64,000 bases of DNA from positions 62,001 to 126,000 of the forward strand of contig CAYGSL010000001.1 in assembly GCA_964352475.1 (NCBI GenBank), given 5' to 3'. Source of the stretch: JAUIET01 sp964352475. GTDB taxonomy: Bacteria; Pseudomonadota; Gammaproteobacteria; Pseudomonadales; JAUIET01. Under the pieces are notes generated by a model, which had not been told where the DNA came from, did not search any database, and saw nothing but the letters and a program-made list of their open reading frames with translations. Shown here piece by piece: positions 44,447-53,377 of the stretch. The number at the start of each line of letters is the position of its first letter. The first letter of the stretch is position 1. Position numbers and translations under genes: made by a program.

Positions 44447-46309
44447 TTAGAACCTGGGAGTATAACGAACCGTCAGAAAGGCTTCGCGGCCAATCGCCTG
44501 GTATCGGCCCAGTGAGAAGTCTACAGCGGTTGAGTACTGGCGATCGAATGCGTTATCTACCCTAGCCTCCAGAACGAGCTCATCAGAGACTTGATAACTT
44601 GCTCGAATACCAGTTGTGGAGTAACCTGCCAATCTCAAGGTGTTGGCCGGATCGTCAAAACGTTCGCTTTCTGCACGGAAACTAATACCCAGGCCAAAAC
44701 GGTCCCAACGCCTGTCAATATCCAGAGAGGCTACGCGTTCCGCGCGGCGACGCAGATTCTGACCGTTCACCTTATTCTCTGGATCAATGATACTGCCATT
44801 CAATGACAGCTCAAAACCAAGCAGTTCGGCATCCACGCTGAATTCCAGCCCTGAAATCTCAGCCTCAGCCGTCTGGTCTGTAATAAACGTTGTGTTGTTA
44901 AACTGGATTAGGTTTTCGATTTCATTTTGAAACGCCGCAACAGATACTTGCACTGTTTCGAAATCAGCCTTCAGGCCCAATTCCATGTTCCGAGACTCTT
45001 CCGGTTCGAATGTTGGATCGCCAAAGTTTGGGAAGTAAAGATCATTGAAAGTTGGGGGCTTAAACCCCTCGCCGTAGGACGCATACGCGCGAAATACATC
45101 ATTAATGTTCCAACCCAGCAACGCCGACAAAGTTACTTCGTCACCAAATTGCTCGTTGTCGTCATAGCGCACACCGATAATGCTATCGATAGCATTGAAT
45201 TCCGATTGCAACTGACCGAACAGGGCTACATTATCTCGAGAATCTTCACTGTACGCCGTTGAACCTTCCACCTCATCAAGCTGATAGTCCACACCAGCAG
45301 TGAGCACGTTTTCAGCCGGCAGATTGAAGGTATTTACCCAGGTGAGTTCAGATTTTGTAGTATTGAACTCACCACCATTAAACGTACCAGACAAATCAAC
45401 ATTGTCTGCCAGGTTGTTCGATTCATCGTTGGTTCGACCGATTTGCACACTGGTGGAGTACACGTCGCTAATTTCAAGATCGAGCAAAGCAGACAGCGAA
45501 TCAACCTGAGTCACAGAATAAATCTGGCACTGAACCGGGCTAAAGAACGTGCTGTCCAGGCATTCAGAATCATATTCGTTCTCGCCCTCATTGCGGTTGT
45601 AGCTTACTTTTAATGAGGCCACCTCGTTAAACCGCTGTCGATAATTCAACGCAAACGAATTGTTACGGTAAGCATCTTCATCGCCATGCACACCATTGGT
45701 GGCCGCTGTGTGATCTATGCCCTGAGTATCAAAGAAGTTGGCAACCACATTAACGGACATTGTGTCAGTTGAATAACCAGCCAAGGCGGTTACTTCGCTG
45801 GTTTCATTGGAACCGTAGCTCGCTTCGACCGCAAAAGGACGCTCGCTGTCCATGGCTCTGGTGACGATGTTCACCACACCACCAATCGCATCGGCACCGT
45901 ACAAGGCCGACTTGGGTCCACGGATAATCTCCACTCGTTCAACGGTTCGCAGATTGATGGCCGATAGCGTTGCACTTCCCAGGGTTGCGCTACCAATACG
46001 CACACCATCCACCAGAAACAGAGAATGGTCGGTTTGATTGCCGCGGATGGCTAAGCCGGTTGCCGCACCGCGCCCACCGTTGCGCACAAACGACACGCCT
46101 GGAGCCCTGGCCAGCAGGTCAAAAATATCAACCGCTTGCAGCTTCTCTATATCGCGCCGCGTGAAAACACTGATCGATTCAAACGCCTCCGACAATAGCA
46201 TGGGTGTGCGCGTGGCGATTACTATCGTAGTCTCCAGCTCAGATTCGTTGGCCTGAACGGTGGCAGACGTTATTAGCAGGCTTAAAGCTGCTCGTTGTAA
46301 GTTTTTCAT
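44447..46309 (-). CDS. btuB: TonB-dependent vitamin B12 receptor
   Basis: About 620-residue outer-membrane receptor: signal peptide (ending TVQA), a TonB-box-like ETTIVIATRT, plug domain (ISVFTRRDIEKLQAVDIFDLLARAPGVSFVRNGG; RVEIIRGPKSALYGADAIGGVVNIVT) and a 22-strand barrel ending in a terminal aromatic (RYTPRF). ATG 46309 has GAGG upstream; a TTG at 46321 is an alternative. A cobalamin riboswitch precedes it, which fixes B12 as the substrate. First gene of the operon. Confidence 0.93.
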   Translation of the reverse strand: MKNLQRAALSLLITSATVQANESELETTIVIATRTPMLLSEAFESISVFTRRDIEKLQAVDIFDLLARAPGVSFVRNGGRGAATGLAIRGNQTDHSLFLVDGVRIGSATLGSATLSAINLRTVERVEIIRGPKSALYGADAIGGVVNIVTRAMDSERPFAVEASYGSNETSEVTALAGYSTDTMSVNVVANFFDTQGIDHTAATNGVHGDEDAYRNNSFALNYRQRFNEVASLKVSYNRNEGENEYDSECLDSTFFSPVQCQIYSVTQVDSLSALLDLEISDVYSTSVQIGRTNDESNNLADNVDLSGTFNGGEFNTTKSELTWVNTFNLPAENVLTAGVDYQLDEVEGSTAYSEDSRDNVALFGQLQSEFNAIDSIIGVRYDDNEQFGDEVTLSALLGWNINDVFRAYASYGEGFKPPTFNDLYFPNFGDPTFEPEESRNMELGLKADFETVQVSVAAFQNEIENLIQFNNTTFITDQTAEAEISGLEFSVDAELLGFELSLNGSIIDPENKVNGQNLRRRAERVASLDIDRRWDRFGLGISFRAESERFDDPANTLRLAGYSTTGIRASYQVSDELVLEARVDNAFDRQYSTAVDFSLGRYQAIGREAFLTVRYTPRF

Positions 46310-46422
46310 TGGAAACCTCAATGGCTAAGTTAAAACAGCCGATCAAGGGAGGTGTCAGGGATGGCAACACAGAGTTGCAGCAGCCTTGGATGGTAGCCCT
46401 CCGCTCCATCGTTCGAACGATT

Positions 46423-46532
46423 CAAGGCTGGTCTCGGGCTGACAAAACCTAAGTTTTGCTTACCGTTGCGGGGGCAGCTCCGGTCTTTCACCGGCTTCCC
46501 ATTCACCCTACTTACTCGCAGGGTTGACCTTG
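46423..46532 (-). ncRNA. Cobalamin riboswitch (btuB leader)
   Basis: On the minus strand the aptamer contains the conserved GGGAA...CCGGTG...CCGGAGCTGCCCCCGC core (about 46503-46465) and the B12 box CAGCCCGAGACCAGCC (46441-46426). P1 is formed by CAAGG (46532-46528) and CCTTG (46427-46423). Downstream, CAAGGCTG (46388-46381) is perfectly complementary to CAGCCTTG (46430-46423), which contains the 3' strand of P1, so alternative pairing can switch the leader. A 14-base palindrome ATCGTTCGAACGAT (46408-46421) lies between. High B12 should repress the operon. Confidence 0.92.
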
Positions 46533-46544
46533 GATCTGGCGCGC

Positions 46545-46573
46545 AATGTACAACTGGTGTGGCGTACTGTCAA
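46545..46573 (-). promoter_or_regulatory. Promoter of the btuB riboswitch operon
   Basis: Minus strand: consensus -35 TTGACA (46573-46568), exactly 17 bases, then TACATT (46550-46545) with 4 of 6 matches to TATAAT. Transcription would start a few bases before the riboswitch P1 stem, which fits its position well. Nothing else was recognised between 46574 and 46711. Confidence 0.65.
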
Positions 46574-46711
46574 TCAGAAAGATAACGCCCTGCTGCGGTG
46601 CTGGAAAGTGGCAGATACTGCAACCTTATCATATTGATATTTAAGAGATTATTTTGCCTTACAGAATAGGTGCATAAAGATCAATCTTTAGATTGCTGTT
46701 GTGCCAGCCGC

Positions 46712-48205
46712 TCACGGCACCTGCATATCCCACTGCTGTGGTGCCCATGCAATGATTTGATCGGCATCTGTGCGCAGAAGAAAACCTGAATTCACCGCCG
46801 AGTCAGCGGCCTGGGTCACCGCTGCAACAAAGCCAGCTTGATCCACATACAGGCTGGCCATGGTGGCTGCGTCAAACAATTCAGTGGTTCCAAACAGGCC
46901 ACAGAAGCTACCACCGGTTTGACCCAATCCCGACAAAATGGCTGATGGCGCATCGACGTAGGGAGTTCTAATGCCACCCACCACGTTTCCGAGATTATCC
47001 AAAACAAATTCCGAATCACCTGCTGCAACTTCCAAACGGTCGCCCATAGGTGGTGCGGTACCGCCACTCGCCCAGCGGTTGAGATGATTTATCGCTGCAG
47101 CAAAGACATAGTGCATGGGCCCTGAGTTAACCGGTGCATCGCATTGAATAAAACCACTCACGTTATCCAGTAGGTCGACAGCTGCGAAGCGCGGATCAAC
47201 ACCCGTGTCGGTTCGCCCTTCTTGCAAACCATATCGATCCGCGTGTGATGTGCCAGTGACTTCCCAGTAACGCAGGATGTCATTGTCATCCTGTCGGACA
47301 GCAATCGAATTAAGTGATGGCAGTAACACGTCCGTTTCTGTCTGGAACACCAATACGGGTACGTTTAGATCAGTCCGTATAAATACGGCTTCTGGTACTG
47401 AGATCGTCTGCTGTGGATCTTGCGCTAGAGGTGTTGCCTGCTGTCCACGGCTATGAATCAAATAGGCATTATAGGGGTTGTACAGTGGCTGGATCGCGTT
47501 CACATAAGTGGTAAGGCGAAACGCAGATTGTGATTCACCGGCGGCAATCAGCAATTCAGGCTGCAGCCCGTTCAACATGTCTTCGCCTTCTGGAGTACGT
47601 AAGGATTGCGCAACTTGCGAAAACATATCGTAGGAAAAGCTATCCCCTGGGTGCTCTACTTCTTCATATCGAACAGGATTCAAGGCTTTTAGATGAAGTG
47701 GCACTATACCGCCCTCACGACCGTACACACCGACAAACTGCGCAGTGACACCAACCCAGGCATGGCCTTCCCTGACTATCTCAACGTGGCCATTATCCCA
47801 CTCCGGGTTGGTATCAAAGCCGGACGACACATTCAGCCATTCGACAATGACGGTTCCGCTGAAATCCGCTGCATTGATAGGTCTGCGAACCAGCGCCCGC
47901 GTCGTATAGTCAGCTTGCTCGCCGGGTTCAACCGTCCACTGACCATCCTCGCCCAGTTCACTGACATTGGTAAACGCAGTAGCTGCTCCGCTCAGCAGAT
48001 ACTCCTGCTCCTCATAACCTTCCGCCGCCAGATCGAAAATACCAAAATTCAGAGGTGTACCAACATCCGGCGGTGAGCTCACCAACGGGTTTGCGATGCT
48101 GAGAAATTCGGGTTCCGGTTCAACAAACTCGCTAAAAAGCGTGTTATCACTGTTGTCGGAGCACGCAGCGACCAGCAGCACCAATACACAAAGGATTAGT
48201 TTCAT
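46712..48205 (-). CDS. Alpha/beta-hydrolase-domain lipoprotein
   Basis: 497 residues with a lipoprotein signal (MKLILCVLVLLVAAC; lipobox VAAC). The nucleophile elbow is IAAGESQSAFRL, within the block typical of the alpha/beta-hydrolase 'domain' family found in marine and soil bacteria (NPVRYEEVEHPGDSFSYDMFSQVAQSL; MHYVFAAAINHLNRWASGG). ATG 48205 was chosen for the lipobox over a frame to 48286. A surface or periplasmic esterase is likely; the substrate is unknown. It is divergent from liuE. Confidence 0.75.
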   Translation of the reverse strand: MKLILCVLVLLVAACSDNSDNTLFSEFVEPEPEFLSIANPLVSSPPDVGTPLNFGIFDLAAEGYEEQEYLLSGAATAFTNVSELGEDGQWTVEPGEQADYTTRALVRRPINAADFSGTVIVEWLNVSSGFDTNPEWDNGHVEIVREGHAWVGVTAQFVGVYGREGGIVPLHLKALNPVRYEEVEHPGDSFSYDMFSQVAQSLRTPEGEDMLNGLQPELLIAAGESQSAFRLTTYVNAIQPLYNPYNAYLIHSRGQQATPLAQDPQQTISVPEAVFIRTDLNVPVLVFQTETDVLLPSLNSIAVRQDDNDILRYWEVTGTSHADRYGLQEGRTDTGVDPRFAAVDLLDNVSGFIQCDAPVNSGPMHYVFAAAINHLNRWASGGTAPPMGDRLEVAAGDSEFVLDNLGNVVGGIRTPYVDAPSAILSGLGQTGGSFCGLFGTTELFDAATMASLYVDQAGFVAAVTQAADSAVNSGFLLRTDADQIIAWAPQQWDMQVP

Positions 48206-48335
48206 CCGGATTTCTCTATATGCACTTATTGACCTGCAGTATAGCGGCACGCCCCAATAGCCCCCATTGCAATGCGCTAATGCCACAAATGACTGTTATC
48301 ATAGCTTGAGAATAGTGCGTTTAAGCGAGCAGTGA

Positions 48336-49256
48336 ATGGCTGAGCAAGTATTTATCAATGATGTAGGCCCACGAGACGGGCTGCAAAACCAGGCGAAAGT
48401 TTTAACACCCGAGCAACGCGTGGAATTGGTTTCTGCATTGGTTGATGCCGGACTCAGCGCGATAGAAGTAGGCAGTTTTGTGTTGCCCAGTGCGGTGCCT
48501 GCAATGGCGGGTACGGATAAAGTAATAGAAGGCTTGCCTGGAGGCATTGCATCAGCAGATGTGTATTACTCAGTGCTGGTCCCCAATCAGAAAGGTTTCC
48601 AGCTGGCACAGGCCAGCGGTGCGCGCTGTATTGAAATGGTGGTCGCCAGTACCGAAACCATGAATAGTGAAAACATTCGCCGTACAACCGAGCAGGCAAT
48701 GCTTGGCTGTGAGCAAATGATCAAACTTTCAAATACTGAAAGCATTGATTCACTTGCGTGTATTTCCACCGCCTGGGAGTGCCCTTTTGAAGGTTTGGTC
48801 GACGCTGAGGTCGTGATCAGAATGACCGAGCAAATGCTCGAATGGGGAGCAACACGGGTCATTATCGCTGACACCATAGGTGCTGCTGGGCCAGACGCTG
48901 TTTATGCTCTGATGAGCACACTTGCTGAACGCTTTGGCGCGGGAAATCTTGCCTGCCATTTCCACGATACTCGAGGAATGGGCGTGGCGAACACTTATGC
49001 GGCCGTGAGTGCAGGCATACGCCACTTTGACGCTTCCGTGGGTGGTTTAGGTGGTTGTCCGTTTGCTCCAGGTGCCACTGGCAATGTAGCCACTGAAGAT
49101 ATTGCGCTAATGCTTTCGCAGGCCGGCTATGAAACCGGCATTGATTTGAAAAAACTGGTTGCAGCTGCTGATCTTGCCGGTGAAATGACAGGAAGCCCTA
49201 CAGGTGGGCTCTCAAGCCGCTGGCTTAAACGACAGATTGAAAAAGGCGCATTATAA
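48336..49256 (+). CDS. liuE: Hydroxymethylglutaryl-CoA lyase
   Basis: 306-residue class I-like DRE-TIM barrel enzyme that splits HMG-CoA to acetyl-CoA and acetoacetate, the last step of leucine degradation. The start NDVGPRDGLQNQ and the catalytic loop GGLGGCPFAPGATGNVATED (Cys241) are diagnostic. It lies some 25 kb from the rest of the liu genes, and no LiuR operator was seen upstream, so it may be regulated separately. Confidence 0.94.
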   Translation: MAEQVFINDVGPRDGLQNQAKVLTPEQRVELVSALVDAGLSAIEVGSFVLPSAVPAMAGTDKVIEGLPGGIASADVYYSVLVPNQKGFQLAQASGARCIEMVVASTETMNSENIRRTTEQAMLGCEQMIKLSNTESIDSLACISTAWECPFEGLVDAEVVIRMTEQMLEWGATRVIIADTIGAAGPDAVYALMSTLAERFGAGNLACHFHDTRGMGVANTYAAVSAGIRHFDASVGGLGGCPFAPGATGNVATEDIALMLSQAGYETGIDLKKLVAAADLAGEMTGSPTGGLSSRWLKRQIEKGAL

Positions 49257-49266
49257 AAAGGCTACG

Positions 49267-50556
49267 CTAATAGCCTAAAGCCTGCGGAAGATACAGCGCC
49301 AACGGTGGCCAGAAAGTGGTGATTAACATCACCGGCAATGCTGCCACCAGAATGAACCACAGTGCAGGCTGGATAACGCCAGCAACGTTCACGTCGCACA
49401 CCCGGCAACTCAAAAACAGAATCGGCGCCATCGGTGGGCTATTGCAGCCTATCACCACACTGGTACCTACAATGGCCGCAAAATGGATTGGGTCTACACC
49501 AATGTTGACCATGACCGGAAGCAGCAAGGGGCTGGCGATGGCAACAACACTGACATCGTCCATGATCATGCCCAATACAATAAGAAACAGATTCACCATC
49601 AGTAGAATAAGCAGCTTGCTTTCGAACGTGCTTAACAACACCTCTGTTAGCTGTTGCGGGATTTGCTCGATAGTAAATACCCGGCTGGCCACAAATGAGA
49701 ACATCAGGATCACCATAATAACCCCTGTTGTTGTAGCGGCCGCTACCAAGCTATCCGCCAGGCGTTTTAGGCTCAATTCCCTGTACACGAACATGCCAAC
49801 AGGTATCGCATAAACCACAGCAACGGCGGCCGCTTCGGTGGGCGTAAATACACCGCCATAAATGCCACCAAGAATAATGAAAGGCACTAACAGCGCCGGC
49901 AGCGCATGCCAGGCGGCTTTTGCGCTATGAGCAACCGAGCGCTTTTGCTGTTGCTGATCTGCCGGCGCAGAGAAACTGCGCGAGCGAATCGCATTGGCCA
50001 CACAGAGCACGATAATCAGTAACAAGCCGGGACCAATAGTGGCAAGAAAGCAGGCGGCAACGGATTGGCGGGTAACAACTGCGTACAGAATCATTGTTAT
50101 GCTGGGAGGGATCAACAAGCCCAGCAAAGAGGAAACGCCTAACAGAGACGCCGTGTATTGCCGTGGGTAGCCATGGCGTTCCATTGGCTCCGTCATGATA
50201 GTGCCGATCGATGCAACCGCCGCTGATGCTGTTCCCGAAATCGCGCCAAATACGCCACAGGCCACAACCATGGAAGAACCCAAACCACTGCGAGAGCTAC
50301 CCACCAGGGTTTCTACGAAAGCGATTAGTCGCGCCGCCATACCGCCGGCTTGCATTAGATAGCCCGTCATAATGAACAACGGCAACGCCAACAGAATAAT
50401 TGAGTTGATAGACCAAAACCCGGTTGTCATCACCAGTGAAATATCAATGCCATAACTAAGCGTCAATACTAAAGTCATCGCAGCGAACGCGAATACAACC
50501 GGCACGCCTATAATCATCAACACAATGACCGCTAAAATGGCGAGCAGAGCACCCAC
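49267..50556 (-). CDS. dctM: TRAP transporter large permease (DctM family)
   Basis: 429-residue integral membrane protein with about 12 hydrophobic segments and the DctM blocks AACGVFGAISGTASAAVASIGTIMTEPM and SLLGLLIPPSITMILYAVVT. It forms the transport channel and is driven by sodium. ATG overlaps the dctQ stop by one base. Last gene of the aldolase-dddP-dctP-dctQ-dctM operon. Confidence 0.93.
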   Translation of the reverse strand: MGALLAILAVIVLMIIGVPVVFAFAAMTLVLTLSYGIDISLVMTTGFWSINSIILLALPLFIMTGYLMQAGGMAARLIAFVETLVGSSRSGLGSSMVVACGVFGAISGTASAAVASIGTIMTEPMERHGYPRQYTASLLGVSSLLGLLIPPSITMILYAVVTRQSVAACFLATIGPGLLLIIVLCVANAIRSRSFSAPADQQQQKRSVAHSAKAAWHALPALLVPFIILGGIYGGVFTPTEAAAVAVVYAIPVGMFVYRELSLKRLADSLVAAATTTGVIMVILMFSFVASRVFTIEQIPQQLTEVLLSTFESKLLILLMVNLFLIVLGMIMDDVSVVAIASPLLLPVMVNIGVDPIHFAAIVGTSVVIGCNSPPMAPILFLSCRVCDVNVAGVIQPALWFILVAALPVMLITTFWPPLALYLPQALGY

Positions 50557-51059
50557 TACACACGCCCTGCGGTAAGCAATTGACGTGAGTCTCTAAGCAC
50601 ATCGCGGAACACGTACACCATCATCAATACACTGCATACAAATGGCGCAGTTTGCGATACCGCCCAAGGAACTGCGAATACTGGCGTACTCTGCTGTCGA
50701 GTCACGCTCCATTGAAACAAGTCGAAACTCCATACAACGAAGGCGGCAGCCATCAACAAGGAAATAAAGCTCGCCAGCAATTGCAATGCAGCCAATGTTT
50801 TTTTTGATTGGATTAACGTTGGCAAGAAATCTGCGCGCAGATGCGAACGCTCCTTGGCTGCCATGACGGCTCCCAACATATACAGCCACATAACACTCAA
50901 TAAAACCACTTCTTCCACCCCGAACAAGGGTTCACCTAACAGCGACCGGGTAATGATGCCTGTGACAATAAGTCCGGCGATGAGCATACTCAACACGATT
51001 AATACGGGTCTGATTACCCGGTCAACCAGGCCATCCAACGCGAAATACCAGGCGTCCAA
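50556..51059 (-). CDS. dctQ: TRAP transporter small permease (DctQ family)
   Basis: 167-residue four-helix membrane protein with the DctQ-type arrangement, including RSLLGEPLFGVEEVVLLSVMWLYMLGAVMAAKERSHLRADF. It pairs with DctM. It starts 4 bases after the dctP stop. Confidence 0.9.
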   Translation of the reverse strand: MDAWYFALDGLVDRVIRPVLIVLSMLIAGLIVTGIITRSLLGEPLFGVEEVVLLSVMWLYMLGAVMAAKERSHLRADFLPTLIQSKKTLAALQLLASFISLLMAAAFVVWSFDLFQWSVTRQQSTPVFAVPWAVSQTAPFVCSVLMMVYVFRDVLRDSRQLLTAGRV

Positions 51060-51063
51060 AAGC

Positions 51064-52071
51064 CTACTCCCCCGGCACCGACGCGTTGTCGCGCACTTTG
51101 CTCATTATCTCAGCGCCAACTGCGGCTTGGGCCATGGGCCACACTTGGGCACGCACGCGCTTAACCCAGGCGGCCATGTCTTTTTCGGCAGGTACAATGT
51201 ACTGCATGCCATTGTCTTGAGCGGTACGAATCCATTTCTGATCTTCTGCTTTTGCCGCTGCAAACTGCGCCGCCACTATTTGCTCGGCGGCTTGCTTAAT
51301 CAGCTCTTGATCGGCCTCGCTCATGCTGTCAAATACTTCGAGATTCATCATCAACATAAACGCTGAGAAGTTGTGCTTTGAATGCACAAAGTAGTCGAGC
51401 AGATCGCCAAAGTATTCGTAGTCCCAGTAGATAACGTTACTGGAATCGCCGTCTACCACGCCGGTTTGAATCGATGTGTAGACTTCGTTCCAATCGATGG
51501 GAACCGCTTCAAAACCCATGGCCTGTACGGTTTGAGGCAAAGGAAATATAGGCTGTGAACGTACTTTCAAACCGGCGGCTTGTTCAAAACGGGTGGCATA
51601 GCGACCCTTGGATGCAATACCACCGAAACCCTCTGGATAAGGACCAAAAAACTTCAGGCCATTATCAAGAAATACAGGGTCGAGTAGAGTCTTTAGCCAT
51701 CCTCCTTCACTGTAAGCGGCAATAGCATCTTGCCACCCCAGCACAAGGTAAGGCATGTAAATTGCACCCAGTCGTTTGTCGTAGGAAGTACCGGGCCAGG
51801 CAAGCATGATGTGTACAGTGCCCTTCAACAAATGATCAAACATTTCCTGTTGGCCACCCAACTCACCGCGGTGAAAAACTCGCGAGCTAATCCTGCCATT
51901 AGATGATGCGTGAAGAAGTCTGGCCATTTCTTCCATGGACTGACCCATTGGTGATGCCGCATCGCCCGATTCATTGGCCAGTATCAAACGATAACTGTCA
52001 CCGGCAACAAGTGAGCCCGAGGCGAGTGCAGTGGCGCAGCAAAACAATATTCTGCATAAGTAGTTCTGCAT
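51064..52071 (-). CDS. dctP: TRAP transporter substrate-binding protein (DctP family)
   Basis: 335-residue periplasmic binding protein: signal peptide (MQNYLCRILFCCATALASGSLVAG), then YRLILANESGDAASPMGQSM and the central block GLKVRSQPIFPLPQTVQAMGFEAVPIDWNEVYTSIQTGVVDG. The conserved Arg in KVRSQPIF normally binds a carboxylate of the ligand. ATG 52071 was chosen over a frame to 52104. It lies 4 bases after dddP. Linkage suggests that its ligand is the DddP substrate, a carboxylated zwitterion such as DMSP; this is inference. Confidence 0.92.
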   Translation of the reverse strand: MQNYLCRILFCCATALASGSLVAGDSYRLILANESGDAASPMGQSMEEMARLLHASSNGRISSRVFHRGELGGQQEMFDHLLKGTVHIMLAWPGTSYDKRLGAIYMPYLVLGWQDAIAAYSEGGWLKTLLDPVFLDNGLKFFGPYPEGFGGIASKGRYATRFEQAAGLKVRSQPIFPLPQTVQAMGFEAVPIDWNEVYTSIQTGVVDGDSSNVIYWDYEYFGDLLDYFVHSKHNFSAFMLMMNLEVFDSMSEADQELIKQAAEQIVAAQFAAAKAEDQKWIRTAQDNGMQYIVPAEKDMAAWVKRVRAQVWPMAQAAVGAEIMSKVRDNASVPGE

Positions 52072-52075
52072 AGTA

Positions 52076-53377
52076 CTAACGCACCAGATCCATAGGGTAG
52101 TCACTCAGCAGCTCTGGACCATGCTCAGTAACAAGATACTGCTGCTCCAACTTAATACCTTCACCACCACTCCTTGCACCCACAAAGGCTTCGCTGGTCA
52201 GCACCATGCCCGCTTCAAGCTGCCCGTCAAATCCCCAGTCTTCCCAGGCATGCGGAAATGGTATTTCAGGGTATTCATCACACTGGCCTACGCCGTGAAA
52301 CATAACACTGTAATGCCGGTAGTCATCACGAGCTGGCGTCCAGGCATCATGGCAGAGCTCATAGAAGCTTCGACCCGGTGTTAACAGTTCGGCATTACGC
52401 TCGACCTGCTGTAGGGCCAAATCAAAAATGCGTTGTTGCTCGCTGCTGGCAGATTGCTCACCGGCGATCCAGCTACGCGATATATCCGTCATCATGCCAT
52501 AGGCGCCCACCAGATCAGTATCGTAGGCCAGCACTTCGCCCTCTTGTATCACACGACTACTGGCTTCTTGCATCCACGGATTGGTTCTAGGGCCAGACGC
52601 CAGTATTTGCGTTTCAATCCATTCGCCGCCACGTTTTATATTGCCAGCGTGCAAGATGGACCACAGTTCGCGCTCTGTCATGCCGGGCTTAAAATGTTCC
52701 CACATTTCGCTCATGCTGGCCTGGCAGGCATGAACTGAACAGCGCATGGCTTTAATTTCATCCTCGCCTTTAATCGTGCGGGCAAATTCCATTAACTCCT
52801 GCCCGTTTTCAATCGCCACACCCGCTTCTTCCAGTGCTTTGTAAGCAAGATACCCGCACTGATCTATCGCGATTCGTGCGCCATCGCCCGCGTGTTCGCG
52901 AATAACGTCCAGCATCTCATTCGCCCAAAGTGTAGACTTTTCTGCATAGCGAGTGCCGGCCAGAAAAAAAATGGTGCTGGTTGCAGGACGGGTTTCCTGA
53001 ATTAACGGGTTGTGCGCCGACAAAAATTCGCAGTCCATGTAATCCCATAAGATCATTGAGCCATCCGCACCCACCCATACATAACGAGAGTTGTTATGCA
53101 TCACCCAGATCTGCATATTGGTGGAATCGCTGGCGTAGCGAATATTCATGGGGTCAAACAGAATCACGCCGTCATAACCCATCTTATTGAGCTGATCCAC
53201 CACACGCTTGTGACGGTACTCGCGCATGGCGGACAAATCCGGCAGTTCCAGCCCTTCGTCCAGCCATTGCGCTTCAAGCGCGTCGCCTGGACCCAGATTA
53301 ATATGGTGCAGTGAAGACCCAGCGGCAGTAAATTCAGGTGTTTTATCCAGCGAACGCTGCAGCAGTTTGCTGCTCAT
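52076..53377 (-). CDS. dddP: DddP-like DMSP lyase (M24 metallopeptidase fold)
   Basis: 433 residues of the M24 'pita-bread' fold, but resembling DMSP lyase DddP rather than peptidases: LPDLSAMREYR, FDPMNIRYASDSTNMQIW, RGGEWIETQILASGPRTNPW and DTDLVGAYGMMTDISRSW. Metal ligands D286, D288, D298, H361, E396 and E411 are all present. D367 in HGVGQCDEYP corresponds to the catalytic Asp377 that I recall for Ruegeria DddP, with a constant offset. It would cleave DMSP to dimethylsulfide and acrylate. ATG overlaps the upstream stop by one base (TAATG). A peptidase or other hydrolase remains possible. Confidence 0.8.
   Translation of the reverse strand: MSSKLLQRSLDKTPEFTAAGSSLHHINLGPGDALEAQWLDEGLELPDLSAMREYRHKRVVDQLNKMGYDGVILFDPMNIRYASDSTNMQIWVMHNNSRYVWVGADGSMILWDYMDCEFLSAHNPLIQETRPATSTIFFLAGTRYAEKSTLWANEMLDVIREHAGDGARIAIDQCGYLAYKALEEAGVAIENGQELMEFARTIKGEDEIKAMRCSVHACQASMSEMWEHFKPGMTERELWSILHAGNIKRGGEWIETQILASGPRTNPWMQEASSRVIQEGEVLAYDTDLVGAYGMMTDISRSWIAGEQSASSEQQRIFDLALQQVERNAELLTPGRSFYELCHDAWTPARDDYRHYSVMFHGVGQCDEYPEIPFPHAWEDWGFDGQLEAGMVLTSEAFVGARSGGEGIKLEQQYLVTEHGPELLSDYPMDLVR

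Noticed and set aside
52076..53377. Xaa-Pro aminopeptidase or creatinase
   Set aside because: Same fold, but the extended blocks and the additional DddP-type Asp residues fit DddP better; kept as an alternative in the entry.
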